Source of the DNA: JBLNDJ01 sp050261515
Lineage (GTDB): Bacteria; Acidobacteriota; Terriglobia; Bryobacterales; Bryobacteraceae
Direction of reading: 5' to 3'
Assembly: GCA_050261515.1 (NCBI GenBank)
Contig: JBLNDJ010000016.1
Location: forward strand, 8,922-72,921
Length of the DNA stretch: 64,000 nt
The notes beneath the pieces were generated by a model. That model did no database searches, had not been told where the DNA came from, and saw only the letters and a program-made list of their open reading frames with translations. Both the position numbers and the translations under genes were made by a program. Shown here one piece after another: positions 34,157 through 42,517 of this stretch; within the stretch, counting starts at the first letter, position 1; each line of letters opens with the position of its first letter.

Positions 34157-35902
34157 ATGGATACGCAACCGCGCTGGCTGATCCCGCGGCTCGACGCAGC
34201 CGGGGCCGAGCCGCTCGCCGCAGCGCTTCGCGTAAGTCTTCCCGCCGCCCGCGTGCTTCTCAATCGCGGGTTTGGCGACCCCGATGCCGCGCGCCGCTTT
34301 CTGCGGCCGTCGCTCGACGATCTGCACGACCCGTTCCTGATGCTCGGCATGCGCGAGGCGCTCGACCGGCTGCGCCGTGCGATCGCGAACCGCGAAAAGA
34401 TCCTGCTCTACGGCGATTACGACGTGGACGGCACCACGTCGGTCGTCGTCCTGAAGAAAGCCATCGAGCTGGCGGGCGGCGAGGCTTCGTATCACATCCC
34501 GAACCGGCTCAAGGACGGCTACGGGATGCACGCGGCGGCGGTCGAGCAGGCCGCGGCGGCGGGCGTGAGCCTCATCATCAGCCTCGATACGGGAATACGC
34601 GCGGCCGAAGCGGTGTGCCGCGCGCGTGCGCTCGGCGTCGATGTGATCGTAACCGACCATCATCTGCCCGACGCGGCGATTCCGCCCGCGCTCGCGGTGC
34701 TGAATCCGCGGCAGCCGGGATGCGGGTATCCCGATAAAGAGCTGTGCGGGGCGGGGGTGGCGTTCAAGCTGGTGCAGGCGCTGCTGGGGAGCCTCGGATG
34801 GCCTGAGGACAAGCTGCGGCGGATGACGGAGTCGTTCCTCAAGATCGTCGCGGTGGGGACCGTGGCGGACGTGGTGCCGCTGATTGGCGAGAATCGCGTG
34901 ATCGTGAAGCATGGCCTGGCGGGATTCCGTTCGGTGCGCAATCGCGGGCTGCGCGCGCTGCTGCGTGTGGCCGGGTTCGGCGAGGGCACGGTGCCCACCG
35001 CGAGCCAGATTGCGTTCCGCATCGCGCCGCGGCTCAACGCGGCCGGGCGCATGGCCGACGCCAACGACATCGTCAACCTGCTGCTCACGGAATGCGACGA
35101 GGAAGCGAGCGAGCTTGCCGAGCGGCTTCACGCGCTCAACCGCGAGCGGCAGGAGGCGCAGGCCGATATCGTCAAGACGATCCTCGACGACTGCCTCAAA
35201 ACTCCCGTGGACGACGATCAGCGCGCGCTTGTCTTTGCGGGCAAGGACTGGCACCGCGGCATCGTCGGGATCGTCGCGAGCCGCCTGGTGGAGCGTTTCC
35301 GCCGGCCGGTGTTCGTGTTGAGCGAGGCCGAGGAGGGCGTGTTGCAGGGCTCGGGGCGCAGCATCCCGGCGTTCCATCTGCTCGAGGCGCTCGAGTCGAT
35401 GCCCGAGTTGTTCATGCGCTTCGGCGGGCACAGGCAAGCGGCGGGGCTGACGCTCGCGGCCGGGCGCCTCGAGGAATTCCGCGCGCGGCTGGCGGCCTAC
35501 GCGCGCGAGCGGCTGGCGCCCGAGGACCTGGTGGATGAAATCGATGTGGACGCGACGATCGAGTTGTGCGAGGTGAGCGAGCAGTCGGTCGCGGACGTGC
35601 TCGCAATGGCGCCTTTCGGCTGCGGCAATCCGTCTCCGGTGTTTGTGGCGCGGGGTGTGGAGGTAGCGGGCGCGCCCGTGGTGATGCGCGAGCGGCACCT
35701 GCTGCTGAACGTGCGGCAAAACGGCCGCGGCGTGACGATCAAGGCGTGGCAGTTCGCCGGGCGTGCGGCCGAGCTAACCGCGGGGTCGCGCATCGATGTT
35801 GCTTTTTCGTTCGAAAACGACGATTATGCTCTGAACCGCGGTTATCCAGGCTGGTGCGCGGTGCTTCGGGATTTTCGTCCGTGGAGTTCGAGTGCTGATT
35901 AG
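34157..35902 (+). CDS. recJ: Single-stranded-DNA-specific 5'-3' exonuclease RecJ
   Basis: 581 residues, normal length. The DHH domain shows motif I (LYGDYDVDGTTSVVVL near 85), motif III (VIVTDHHLPD near 170) and motif IV-like segments (GVAFKLVQALLG, FRIAPRLNAAGRMADA near 290). DHHA1 with FMRFGGHRQAAGLTLA lies near 420, and a C-terminal OB-like domain (DIDATIEL, FGCGNPSPVFVARGVEV) follows. It degrades single-stranded DNA from 5' ends in recombination and mismatch repair with manganese ions. It starts 10 bases after the acidic hypothetical gene. Confidence 0.97.
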   Translation: MDTQPRWLIPRLDAAGAEPLAAALRVSLPAARVLLNRGFGDPDAARRFLRPSLDDLHDPFLMLGMREALDRLRRAIANREKILLYGDYDVDGTTSVVVLKKAIELAGGEASYHIPNRLKDGYGMHAAAVEQAAAAGVSLIISLDTGIRAAEAVCRARALGVDVIVTDHHLPDAAIPPALAVLNPRQPGCGYPDKELCGAGVAFKLVQALLGSLGWPEDKLRRMTESFLKIVAVGTVADVVPLIGENRVIVKHGLAGFRSVRNRGLRALLRVAGFGEGTVPTASQIAFRIAPRLNAAGRMADANDIVNLLLTECDEEASELAERLHALNRERQEAQADIVKTILDDCLKTPVDDDQRALVFAGKDWHRGIVGIVASRLVERFRRPVFVLSEAEEGVLQGSGRSIPAFHLLEALESMPELFMRFGGHRQAAGLTLAAGRLEEFRARLAAYARERLAPEDLVDEIDVDATIELCEVSEQSVADVLAMAPFGCGNPSPVFVARGVEVAGAPVVMRERHLLLNVRQNGRGVTIKAWQFAGRAAELTAGSRIDVAFSFENDDYALNRGYPGWCAVLRDFRPWSSSAD

Positions 35903-36806
35903 ACCCATTCTGTTGCTGGCGGCCGCCGTTGCCGTTATCGAGGCGGGGCCGGTGGAGTTCGGGCGCGCCGAGTTGGACCGCGCGATCGAGGAGCGCGGGC
36001 TGAATCCGCGCGCGCTGCGCATCAAGACGGAGGTCGCGGTCGATCCGCCGGATTCCTACCGCATCGCGCCGGGGCTCATCACGGGCGGCGACCTGCGCGG
36101 GTTGATGTACGGCCTGCTCGAAGCCGCCGCGCAGATCCGCGCTGCGGGCAAGCTGCGGAAGGCGGCGGGCGAGCCGGCGCTCGCGGTGCGCGGCGTGCGC
36201 ATGTCGCTCGATCAGCTCGACGCCGGGGCGCGCGACTGGCGGGGGCTGTTCGAGCACCTCGCGCGCAACCGGTTCAACCGTTTCAACCTTGTGCTGCCGT
36301 GGCCGTGCGGCGATACGGACGCGCTGCGGCTGATTTCCGAGGCGGCGGCGGAGTATGGCGTGGATTTCACGTTGTCGCTGCGCGGTGACGCGAACGCGGA
36401 GATCGAGGCGGCGCTTGGAAAGGTGCTCTCGGCGTGCCCGTCGATTCGCAACGTGCAGTTGCGGTTAGGGGAGGAGGCGGCGGCGCACGCGATCCGCGCG
36501 CTCGGGGACGCCGGGCGCCGCGTGACGTTGGAAGCTGAGGCGGAAGCCGCGGCGGTGTCGCGCGCGGCGGTGGCGGCGGGGCTGCCGGTGCGGATCGCCG
36601 CCGCGTATACGGAAGGCGCGGCTGCGCCGTTGACGCGTCCGTTCTTTTGGGAGATACCGCCCCAGTCGCTGAGCGACGCGCGCGCGATCCGGGCGGTGAT
36701 TTCGAAGCTGATTGCGACGGGCGCGAGCGGGTTTGAGATCGAGATGCCGGAGGCGGGCGCGGCCGTTGAGCCGCTCTGGGGCAGGCTCGGGTACGATCCG
36801 AAGTAG
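35892..36806 (+). CDS. Secreted protein with glycosidase-like N-terminal module, possibly shortened
   Basis: 304 residues with a GTG start at 35892, overlapping the end of recJ by 11 bases. A short hydrophobic leader (MLIRPILLLAAAVAVIEAG) suggests secretion. The next part, DSYRIAPGLITGGDLRGLMYGLLEAAAQIR, resembles the small alpha/beta domain that precedes the TIM barrel in alpha-glucuronidases and GH20-type enzymes; a barrel-like start, VRGVRMSLDQLDAGARDWRGLFEHLARNRFNRFNLVLPW, follows. The rest of a full catalytic barrel is missing, so it is either a short variant or a truncated relic. Function not assigned. Confidence 0.6.
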   Translation: MLIRPILLLAAAVAVIEAGPVEFGRAELDRAIEERGLNPRALRIKTEVAVDPPDSYRIAPGLITGGDLRGLMYGLLEAAAQIRAAGKLRKAAGEPALAVRGVRMSLDQLDAGARDWRGLFEHLARNRFNRFNLVLPWPCGDTDALRLISEAAAEYGVDFTLSLRGDANAEIEAALGKVLSACPSIRNVQLRLGEEAAAHAIRALGDAGRRVTLEAEAEAAAVSRAAVAAGLPVRIAAAYTEGAAAPLTRPFFWEIPPQSLSDARAIRAVISKLIATGASGFEIEMPEAGAAVEPLWGRLGYDPK

Positions 36807-36861
36807 TGTGGGCCGGCCAAGGGTCCGCCCAACAGGGCCCGTTCTGGTACGCTGTTTTCTC

Positions 36862-37650
36862 ATGAAACCCGGGCTCCCGCTCTTGATAGTTCTTCTCTCG
36901 TGCACCCTGTTCGCCCAGCCGAACCGCAACGACGGCGACGACCACGGCGACGCGCCTTATCTCATCGAAGACGGCTGGAAGCCGCTGTTCAACGGCGGCG
37001 GGCTCGCCGGCTGGCACTGCCGTCCGGGCGGACTCGCCAACGAGTGGCTCACCACGCGCGGGGTGATCTGGGAGCGTCTGCTTTCGCCGAAAAGTCTCGC
37101 GCCCGCGGCGATGCCCGGCGATCGCCTGCTGAACGGGAAGAACGGCCGCACTTGCGATTTCGTCACCGATGAGATATTCGGCGATTCCGAGCTGTGGGTC
37201 GAGTTCCTGCTCGCGAAGGGTTCGAACTCGGGCGTTTATCTGCACGGCTTGTACGAGGTGCAAATCTTCGACAGCTACGGCTCGCCGAACCCGCCGACGT
37301 CGTCCGATGGCGGCGCGATGTATCACCGCTGGATCAACGAGCAGGGCGTGGGCGGCTCGGCTCCGCTGCGCAACGTCTCGCGCGAGCCGGGCCAGTGGCA
37401 GACGTACCACATCTGGTTCCAAGCGCCGCGCTTCGACGCGAGCGGGAAAAAGATTGCCAACGCGAAGTTCCTCCGCGTGGTGTACAACGGCGTGCTGGTG
37501 CAGAAGGACGTCGAGGTGGACGGCCCCACGCGAGCCGCGATGGACCACCCCGAGGCGGCGTCGAACCCGCTGATGCTCCAGGGCGATCACGGCCCGGTGG
37601 CGTTCCGGAACATCTACATACGCCCGCTGCGGCCCCTCATCGAACGCTAG
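36862..37650 (+). CDS. Secreted DUF1080 (3-keto-disaccharide hydrolase-like) protein
   Basis: 262 residues from the ATG at 36862, with a signal peptide (MKPGLPLLIVLLSCTLFAQ). The concanavalin-like sandwich of the DUF1080 family is visible: GWKPLFNGGGLAGWHC, DFVTDEIFGDSELWVEFLLAKGSNSGVYLHGLYEVQIFDSYG, GAMYHRWINEQG, WQTYHIWFQAPRFD and LMLQGDHGPVAFRNIYIRPL. Some members hydrolyse 3-keto-glucosides. The upstream ATG-containing extension reads as Arg-rich noise and is rejected. Its stop overlaps the GTG of the cyclase gene by one base (TAGTG). Confidence 0.92.
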   Translation: MKPGLPLLIVLLSCTLFAQPNRNDGDDHGDAPYLIEDGWKPLFNGGGLAGWHCRPGGLANEWLTTRGVIWERLLSPKSLAPAAMPGDRLLNGKNGRTCDFVTDEIFGDSELWVEFLLAKGSNSGVYLHGLYEVQIFDSYGSPNPPTSSDGGAMYHRWINEQGVGGSAPLRNVSREPGQWQTYHIWFQAPRFDASGKKIANAKFLRVVYNGVLVQKDVEVDGPTRAAMDHPEAASNPLMLQGDHGPVAFRNIYIRPLRPLIER

Positions 37651-38201
37651 TGGCCCGCCGCTGGATCGACATTACCGCCCCGATCCGCAACGGGATGGAG
37701 GTGTGGCCCGGGGACCCGCCCACGCGCATCGAACGCATCGCCGCGATCGAGCGGGGAGACGAGGAGAACATCTCGGCGATGTCGTTCTGCCTGCACGCGG
37801 GTACGCACGTGGATGCGCCGCTGCACTACTTCGACCGCGGCGCCGCGATCGACACGATGCCGCTCGATGCCCTGATCGGCCCGGCGCGCGTAATCCATCT
37901 TGGAGAGAAGCTGATGGTCCGCCGAGGAGAGCGGGTTCTTTTCAAGTCCGGAGGCGCGGTCCTGAAAGAAGAGGCGGCGAGCCTGCTGGCGGCGCGCGGC
38001 GTCCGGGCGGTTGGAATCGACGGCATGTCGATCGGCCCGCCCGCCGTGCACAAGACGCTGTTGGCGGCGGGAATCTGGATTCTCGAAAATCTCGATCTCT
38101 CGGGCGCCGCTCCCGGCCGCTACGATCTGGTCTGCCTGCCCCTGTGCATCCCCGGCGCCGACGGCGCCCCGGCCCGCGCGATCGTGCGAAAGCGGTCTTG
38201 A
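37650..38201 (+). CDS. Cyclase family protein (kynurenine formamidase-like)
   Basis: 183 residues from the GTG at 37650, overlapping the previous stop by one base. The family signature CLHAGTHVDAPLHYFDRG (near residue 47) supplies the metal-binding His and Asp. IDGMSIGP and the final PLCIPGADGAPARAIV are also typical. These zinc hydrolases open amide or lactone rings, as in arylformamidase or isatin hydrolase. There are no tryptophan-catabolism genes nearby, so the substrate is open. The gene ends right where the promoter of the next module begins. Confidence 0.9.
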   Translation: MARRWIDITAPIRNGMEVWPGDPPTRIERIAAIERGDEENISAMSFCLHAGTHVDAPLHYFDRGAAIDTMPLDALIGPARVIHLGEKLMVRRGERVLFKSGGAVLKEEAASLLAARGVRAVGIDGMSIGPPAVHKTLLAAGIWILENLDLSGAAPGRYDLVCLPLCIPGADGAPARAIVRKRS

Positions 38202-38238
38202 CATACTCTGAAGTTTAGAGTACTCTTGAGTTCAGAGA
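38198..38238 (+). promoter_or_regulatory. Strong promoter overlapped by two tandem palindromic operators
   Basis: TTGACA (38198-38203) and TACTCT (38221-38226) are exactly 17 bases apart. The spacer is filled by ACTCTGAAGTTTAGAGT (38205-38221), a palindrome with seven of eight arm pairs matching. A related copy, ACTCTTGAGTTCAGAGA (38222-38238), begins 17 bases later. RNA polymerase and a repressor cannot both bind here. The winged-helix regulator at the end of the operon is the obvious candidate repressor (inference). Confidence 0.75.
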
Positions 38239-38248
38239 ATAAAAGCTC

Positions 38249-38827
38249 ATGTCCGATCCGAACCTCGAACGCCTCCGCAGCGATCTTCAAACGATCCACG
38301 AAGCAGCGGGCCTCGATTTCCCATACCTGCCCGTGCATGTGCGGGCGGCTTTCGTTCTCGCGCTGTCGGGGCTTGCCTGCGCTGCGTGGGCCTGGTTTGC
38401 GCGCGACCTGGCGCTTCCGCTTCGAATGGCCGGGTTCCTTTCACTGCTCTTTGCGCCCGTGATCGTCTATGCCTGCGCCAAACGTATTCCGGCGCCGTGC
38501 GACTCGCGGCGCGTGCGATCGGAGTCTGGATTCTCGATTCCGTATCTCGCCGTCTCCGCCGGAGGGCTTGCGCTCATGCTCTGGCTCGTGCTCGGATACG
38601 GGCTTCCGCCGAAGGTGGGACTGGTCGTCCTCTGCGCGACGCAGGCGGTCTATTGGTGCACGGTGAAGGGCGATGTGCTGAGCCTCGGGATCGTGCTGCT
38701 TCCGCTGCTGTGGTTCTGGACTCCGCTTCCGCTCGATGTGCTCGTCGCGCTGTTCCTGGCCGCGGGCAGCCTCGGGCGCGCTGCGGCGTGGCGGCACGAA
38801 CTCAAAACGCTCGGCCAATGGGAGTGA
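38249..38827 (+). CDS. Hypothetical multi-pass membrane protein, paralogue 1
   Basis: 192 residues. A short soluble N-terminus (MSDPNLERLRSDLQTIHEAAGLDFPYLPVHVRA) precedes about five or six transmembrane helices (AFVLALSGLACAAWAWFA, LSLLFAPVIVYACA, YLAVSAGGLALMLWLVLG, VLVALFLAAGSLGRAAAW). It ends KTLGQWE. Function unknown. It is a paralogue of the next gene, with the same N-terminal pattern and the same QWE end, and both sit behind an operator-covered promoter and before a winged-helix regulator. This suggests a regulated membrane-stress or transport module. Confidence 0.8.
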   Translation: MSDPNLERLRSDLQTIHEAAGLDFPYLPVHVRAAFVLALSGLACAAWAWFARDLALPLRMAGFLSLLFAPVIVYACAKRIPAPCDSRRVRSESGFSIPYLAVSAGGLALMLWLVLGYGLPPKVGLVVLCATQAVYWCTVKGDVLSLGIVLLPLLWFWTPLPLDVLVALFLAAGSLGRAAAWRHELKTLGQWE

Positions 38828-38830
38828 TCC

Positions 38831-39439
38831 ATGCCTGAACCTGAAGACTTCTTGCGCCTTCGCACTGACCTGGACACGCTGCAACAGGCCGCCGGACTGG
38901 AATTGCCGTTCACGCCGGATCACGTCCGCGCGCTGCTGGTGGGCGCGGCGTCGGGCGCGGTCTGCCTGCTCTGGGCCTGGCTTTCGCGCGGCCTGGATTC
39001 CTGGCTTCGCTTCGCCGTGGCGTGGTTGATAACGCTGGGGCCCATCCTCGTCTATTGCTACCTGAAAGGCATTTCATGGCTGGGGCCGTGCGACTACCAA
39101 AGGCGCATCGCTGCTCCTCTGCTTGCCGTTGTCGCTTTCGGAATGGGACTCAATGCGTGGCTGGTCCGCGGGCACTATATCAAGCCTGAAGCCATCGAAA
39201 TGGTTTTCGGCGCGATGCTCGCGCTGTTCGCCTTCAGCGTGGCTTTCTACAACCGCCGGTGGCGCTCGTTCGCCGTGATCGGTGCCGCCTTTCTTCTGCT
39301 GCCCATCGCGAGGTTCGCGCTGCGAGTTCCGCTGGAGGACTTCTTCCCCTGGGAACTCGGCGTCCTCTGGCTCGTGGGCGGCCTGGCGCAGGCGGCGATC
39401 TGGAAACATCAGCTCACGCAGGCCGGGCAGTGGGAGTGA
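38831..39439 (+). CDS. Hypothetical multi-pass membrane protein, paralogue 2
   Basis: 202 residues beginning MPEPEDFLRLRTDLDTLQQAAGLELPFTPDHVRALLVG, matching the first paralogue's leader position for position (LRxDLxTxxxAAGLxxP). About six transmembrane helices follow and the protein ends TQAGQWE, like its neighbour. The central segment CYLKGISWLGPCDYQRRIAAPL parallels ACAKRIPAPCDSRRV in paralogue 1. The start is 3 bases after the first paralogue and the stop overlaps the regulator's GTG. A tandem duplication; function unknown. Confidence 0.8.
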   Translation: MPEPEDFLRLRTDLDTLQQAAGLELPFTPDHVRALLVGAASGAVCLLWAWLSRGLDSWLRFAVAWLITLGPILVYCYLKGISWLGPCDYQRRIAAPLLAVVAFGMGLNAWLVRGHYIKPEAIEMVFGAMLALFAFSVAFYNRRWRSFAVIGAAFLLLPIARFALRVPLEDFFPWELGVLWLVGGLAQAAIWKHQLTQAGQWE

Positions 39440-39744
39440 ACTTCGATTTCAACGGGCTCGATACGGCCGTTCACGGGCCGATCCGCCTCGGCGTGATGGC
39501 CGCGCTCCAGGTGGAGGGGAAGCTCGACTTTACCTCGCTTAAGAAGCGCCTGAATGCGACCGACGGCGCGCTCGGCATGCACTTACAGAAACTCCAGGAA
39601 GCCGGCTACATCACCGTCGCGAAGAGTTTCGTCAACCGGCGGCCGAAGAGCACCTATGCGATCACCGTCGCGGGCCGCAAGGCGCTCATTCAATACTTGC
39701 AGGCCATGCAGCGTCTCGCCGACGAACTGGGCATCGGGCGGTAG
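39436..39744 (+). CDS. Winged-helix transcriptional regulator
   Basis: 102 residues from the GTG at 39436 (overlapping the previous stop); a GTG six bases earlier is also possible. The winged helix spans most of the protein: AVHGPIRLGVMAALQVEGKLDFTSLKKRLNATDGALGMHLQKLQEAGYITVAKSF, then the wing NRRPKSTYAITVAGRKAL. This is the short MarR/ArsR-like HTH type often paired with small membrane proteins. Position at the end of the operon and two palindromes over the promoter suggest autorepression. Nine bases separate it from the convergent polA stop. Confidence 0.88.
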   Translation: MNFDFNGLDTAVHGPIRLGVMAALQVEGKLDFTSLKKRLNATDGALGMHLQKLQEAGYITVAKSFVNRRPKSTYAITVAGRKALIQYLQAMQRLADELGIGR

Positions 39745-39753
39745 CGGGCCGGT

Positions 39754-42354
39754 TCACTTCGCGTCGCGCCAGTTGTCGCCCACTCCGACGTCGGCGACCA
39801 GCGGGACGTCGAGCGGATGGACGTTCTCCATCTCGCGCTTCACGAGCTTGCGCACCTCGTCGATTTCCTCGGGCGGGGCTTCGAACAGCAGTTCGTCGTG
39901 AACCTGCAGCAGCATCGCGGATTGCATCTTGCGCTGTTCGATCTCGCGATCGATCCGGATCATCGCCAGCTTGATCAGGTCGGCCGCGGTGCCCTGGAGC
40001 GGCGTGTTCACCGCCGTGCGCTCGGCGAAGCCGCGCTGGTTCGGGTTGCGGCTGTTCATGTCCGGGATGGGGCGCTCGCGGCCGAAGAGCGTTTTCGTCA
40101 CGCCGGTTTTGCGGACCTCGGCGATGGTGCGGTCGATAAATTTCCGTACTCCGGTGTAGCGGGCGAAGTAGTTGTCGATGTACGTCTGGGCCTCGTGCCG
40201 TGAGATGCCCAGCTGGGCCGCAAGGCCGAAGGCGCTCAGGCCGTAGACGATGCCGAAGTTGACCGCCTTGGCGCGGCGGCGCAGTTCGGGCGTCACCATG
40301 AGCGGCGGGACGCCGAACACTTCGGCCGCGGTGCGCGTGTGGATGTCCTCGCCCGCGCGGAACGCCCCGAGCAGCACGGGGCACTGCGCGAAGTGTGCCA
40401 GCAGCCGCAGCTCGATTTGCGAGTAATCCGCAACGATGAGCTTCCAGCCTTCGCGCGGGATGAACGCCGCCCGGATTTCGCGCCCCATCTCTGTGCGAAT
40501 CGGAATGTTTTGCAGGTTCGGATTCGACGACGACAGGCGCCCCGTTGCAGCGCCGGTCTGGTTGAAGCTGGTGTGCAGGCAGCCAGTCGCGGGGTCGATG
40601 AGCGCGGGCAGCGCGTCCACATAAGTGCCCTTCAGCTTGACGAGCTGGCGGTACTCGAGCACCTTGCGGACGATCTCGTGGTCCGCGGCGAGGTCTTCGA
40701 GCACGTCGGCGGCGGTCGAGATGGTTTTGCCGCGGCCGTACTTGACCGGGGCGGGCAGGTGCAGGTCCTCGAACAGAACCTTGCCGAGCTGCTGCGGCGA
40801 GTTGATGTTGAAGGTTTTGCCCGCGAGCGCGTAGATGTCTTTAGTGAGGCGCTGGACCTCGCCCTCCATCAGCTCCGACATGCGCCGCATCTCGGCGGGA
40901 TCGACGCGGACGCCGCGCTGCTCCATGCGCGCGAGCACGCGGACGAGCGGGAGGTCGATCCGGTTGTAGAGGTCGCGGAAGCCGCGCTCGTCCACCTCGC
41001 GGCTGAGCGCGGCGTTGAGCTCGAGCGTGCAATCGGCCTGATGCTCGACGATCGTTTCTAGCTTGCGGTCGAGCCGCGCGCGCGCCAGCTTCTCGAGCGA
41101 GCATCCGGAAGGGTCGGCATTCAACAGGAACGCGTAGAGCATCACGTCGTGCTCGAGGCCGCGCGGTTCGATCTGCCAGCGGGCGAGCGCGAGATAGAGC
41201 TGCTTCAGGTCGTGGCCGATTTTCGGGCGCGCGGCGTCTTCGAGCAGCGGGCGCAGCCGCTCGATCAGCGAAACCGCGCGCACGTGGCCCGGCTGGAAGG
41301 CCAGCGCCGCCACGGGCTGCGGCTCCTCGGCGAACATGCCCCCGGCGTCGGCCGCCGCGGGCGCCGCGATCGCCACGGCTACGGAGGCGCCGGCGGGAAT
41401 GGAGGCGAGGAACGCATCCACGGCCTCGGGCGTATCGAGCGTGGCGTAGTCGCGCGGGCGCGTGTCTTCTTCGGGGCCGAGCGCCTCCATCAGGCTGAAG
41501 AATTCGAGCTCGCGGTAGAGTCCTTTCAGCGCGGGCGTGTCGGGCTCCTGCGCCTTCACGGCTTCGAGGTCGAGCTCGATCGGGACGGCCACGTCGATCG
41601 TCGCCAGCCGCTTGCTCATCTCGATGCGCTCGCGGTTCTGCTGCAAGCTTTCGCGGTAGCGCTTGCCGTAGCCTTTGTCGCCAAGCTCGGCGGCGCGGTC
41701 GAGCGCCGCCTCCACCGACCCGAACTTCGCGATGATGTCCCGCGCGCCCTTGTCGCCGATGCCCGGCGCGCCCGGGATGTTGTCGATCGCGTCGCCCTTG
41801 AGCGCCAGCAGGTCCGCCACCTGTCCCGGCTTGACCCCCATCTTCTCCTCGACCTTGGCCGGGTCGTACCACAGGTCATCCTGGATGGGGTTGAACATCG
41901 AGACGCGCTCGTCGACGAGCTGGAGCATGTCCTTGTCGCTCGAAACGATCGCCACGTCGAAGCCAGCCGCTTCGGCCCGCCGCGCGATGGCGCCGATCAC
42001 GTCGTCCGCTTCGAAGCCGGTGAATTCGAGGATGGGAATCCGCATCGCCTCGAGCAGCCGCCGCACGTAGGGGATCTGGCGCGCGAGGTCGTCGGGCATC
42101 TCGGTGCGGTTAGCCTTGTACTCGGCGAAGGCCTGCTCGCGGAAGGTCGGCCCGGCGCTCTCGAACACCGCGGCGATGTACTCGGGCTTGTACGCCGTGG
42201 TGAGCTTCCGCAGCATGTTGTTGAAGATGTAGACCGCCTCGGTCGGGATGCCCGTGGTGGTGCGCATCATTGGGGCGGGCATGCGGGCGCGCGCGTGGTA
42301 GGCGCGAAAGATGAACCCGAACGAATCGATGAGAAAGATACGAGAGCGGGCCAT
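39754..42354 (-). CDS. polA: DNA polymerase I, proofreading site degenerate
   Basis: 866 residues. The 5'-3' exonuclease domain (about 1-290) has FLIDSFGFIFRAYHA, VSSDKDMLQL and LKGDAIDNIPGAPGIGDKGA. The polymerase domain has motif A (LIVADYSQIELRLLAHF), motif B (RRRAKAVNFGIVYGLSAFGL) and motif C (LLQVHDELLFEAP), all intact. The middle 3'-5' exonuclease domain lacks its acidic residues: the first motif position reads SVAVAIAAP, and the second has GHDLKQL in place of the usual Asn/Asp pattern. It is therefore probably non-proofreading, as in several other bacterial phyla. It fills gaps in repair and Okazaki-fragment maturation. Confidence 0.97.
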   Translation of the reverse strand: MARSRIFLIDSFGFIFRAYHARARMPAPMMRTTTGIPTEAVYIFNNMLRKLTTAYKPEYIAAVFESAGPTFREQAFAEYKANRTEMPDDLARQIPYVRRLLEAMRIPILEFTGFEADDVIGAIARRAEAAGFDVAIVSSDKDMLQLVDERVSMFNPIQDDLWYDPAKVEEKMGVKPGQVADLLALKGDAIDNIPGAPGIGDKGARDIIAKFGSVEAALDRAAELGDKGYGKRYRESLQQNRERIEMSKRLATIDVAVPIELDLEAVKAQEPDTPALKGLYRELEFFSLMEALGPEEDTRPRDYATLDTPEAVDAFLASIPAGASVAVAIAAPAAADAGGMFAEEPQPVAALAFQPGHVRAVSLIERLRPLLEDAARPKIGHDLKQLYLALARWQIEPRGLEHDVMLYAFLLNADPSGCSLEKLARARLDRKLETIVEHQADCTLELNAALSREVDERGFRDLYNRIDLPLVRVLARMEQRGVRVDPAEMRRMSELMEGEVQRLTKDIYALAGKTFNINSPQQLGKVLFEDLHLPAPVKYGRGKTISTAADVLEDLAADHEIVRKVLEYRQLVKLKGTYVDALPALIDPATGCLHTSFNQTGAATGRLSSSNPNLQNIPIRTEMGREIRAAFIPREGWKLIVADYSQIELRLLAHFAQCPVLLGAFRAGEDIHTRTAAEVFGVPPLMVTPELRRRAKAVNFGIVYGLSAFGLAAQLGISRHEAQTYIDNYFARYTGVRKFIDRTIAEVRKTGVTKTLFGRERPIPDMNSRNPNQRGFAERTAVNTPLQGTAADLIKLAMIRIDREIEQRKMQSAMLLQVHDELLFEAPPEEIDEVRKLVKREMENVHPLDVPLVADVGVGDNWRDAK

Positions 42355-42517
42355 GGGAACCTATATTCTATGCTTAAGCCGGCCGGGGCCGGCTGCCGCT
42401 AGGGGTGCGCGCTCCACAAGAATGCTACAAAGTGTGACCTAATAGCCACACTCAGGATTTGGAACGCATTCTGTTTCAATAGCTTACAATTGGGTAAGGG
42501 ATTGCACTTAGACTCGC

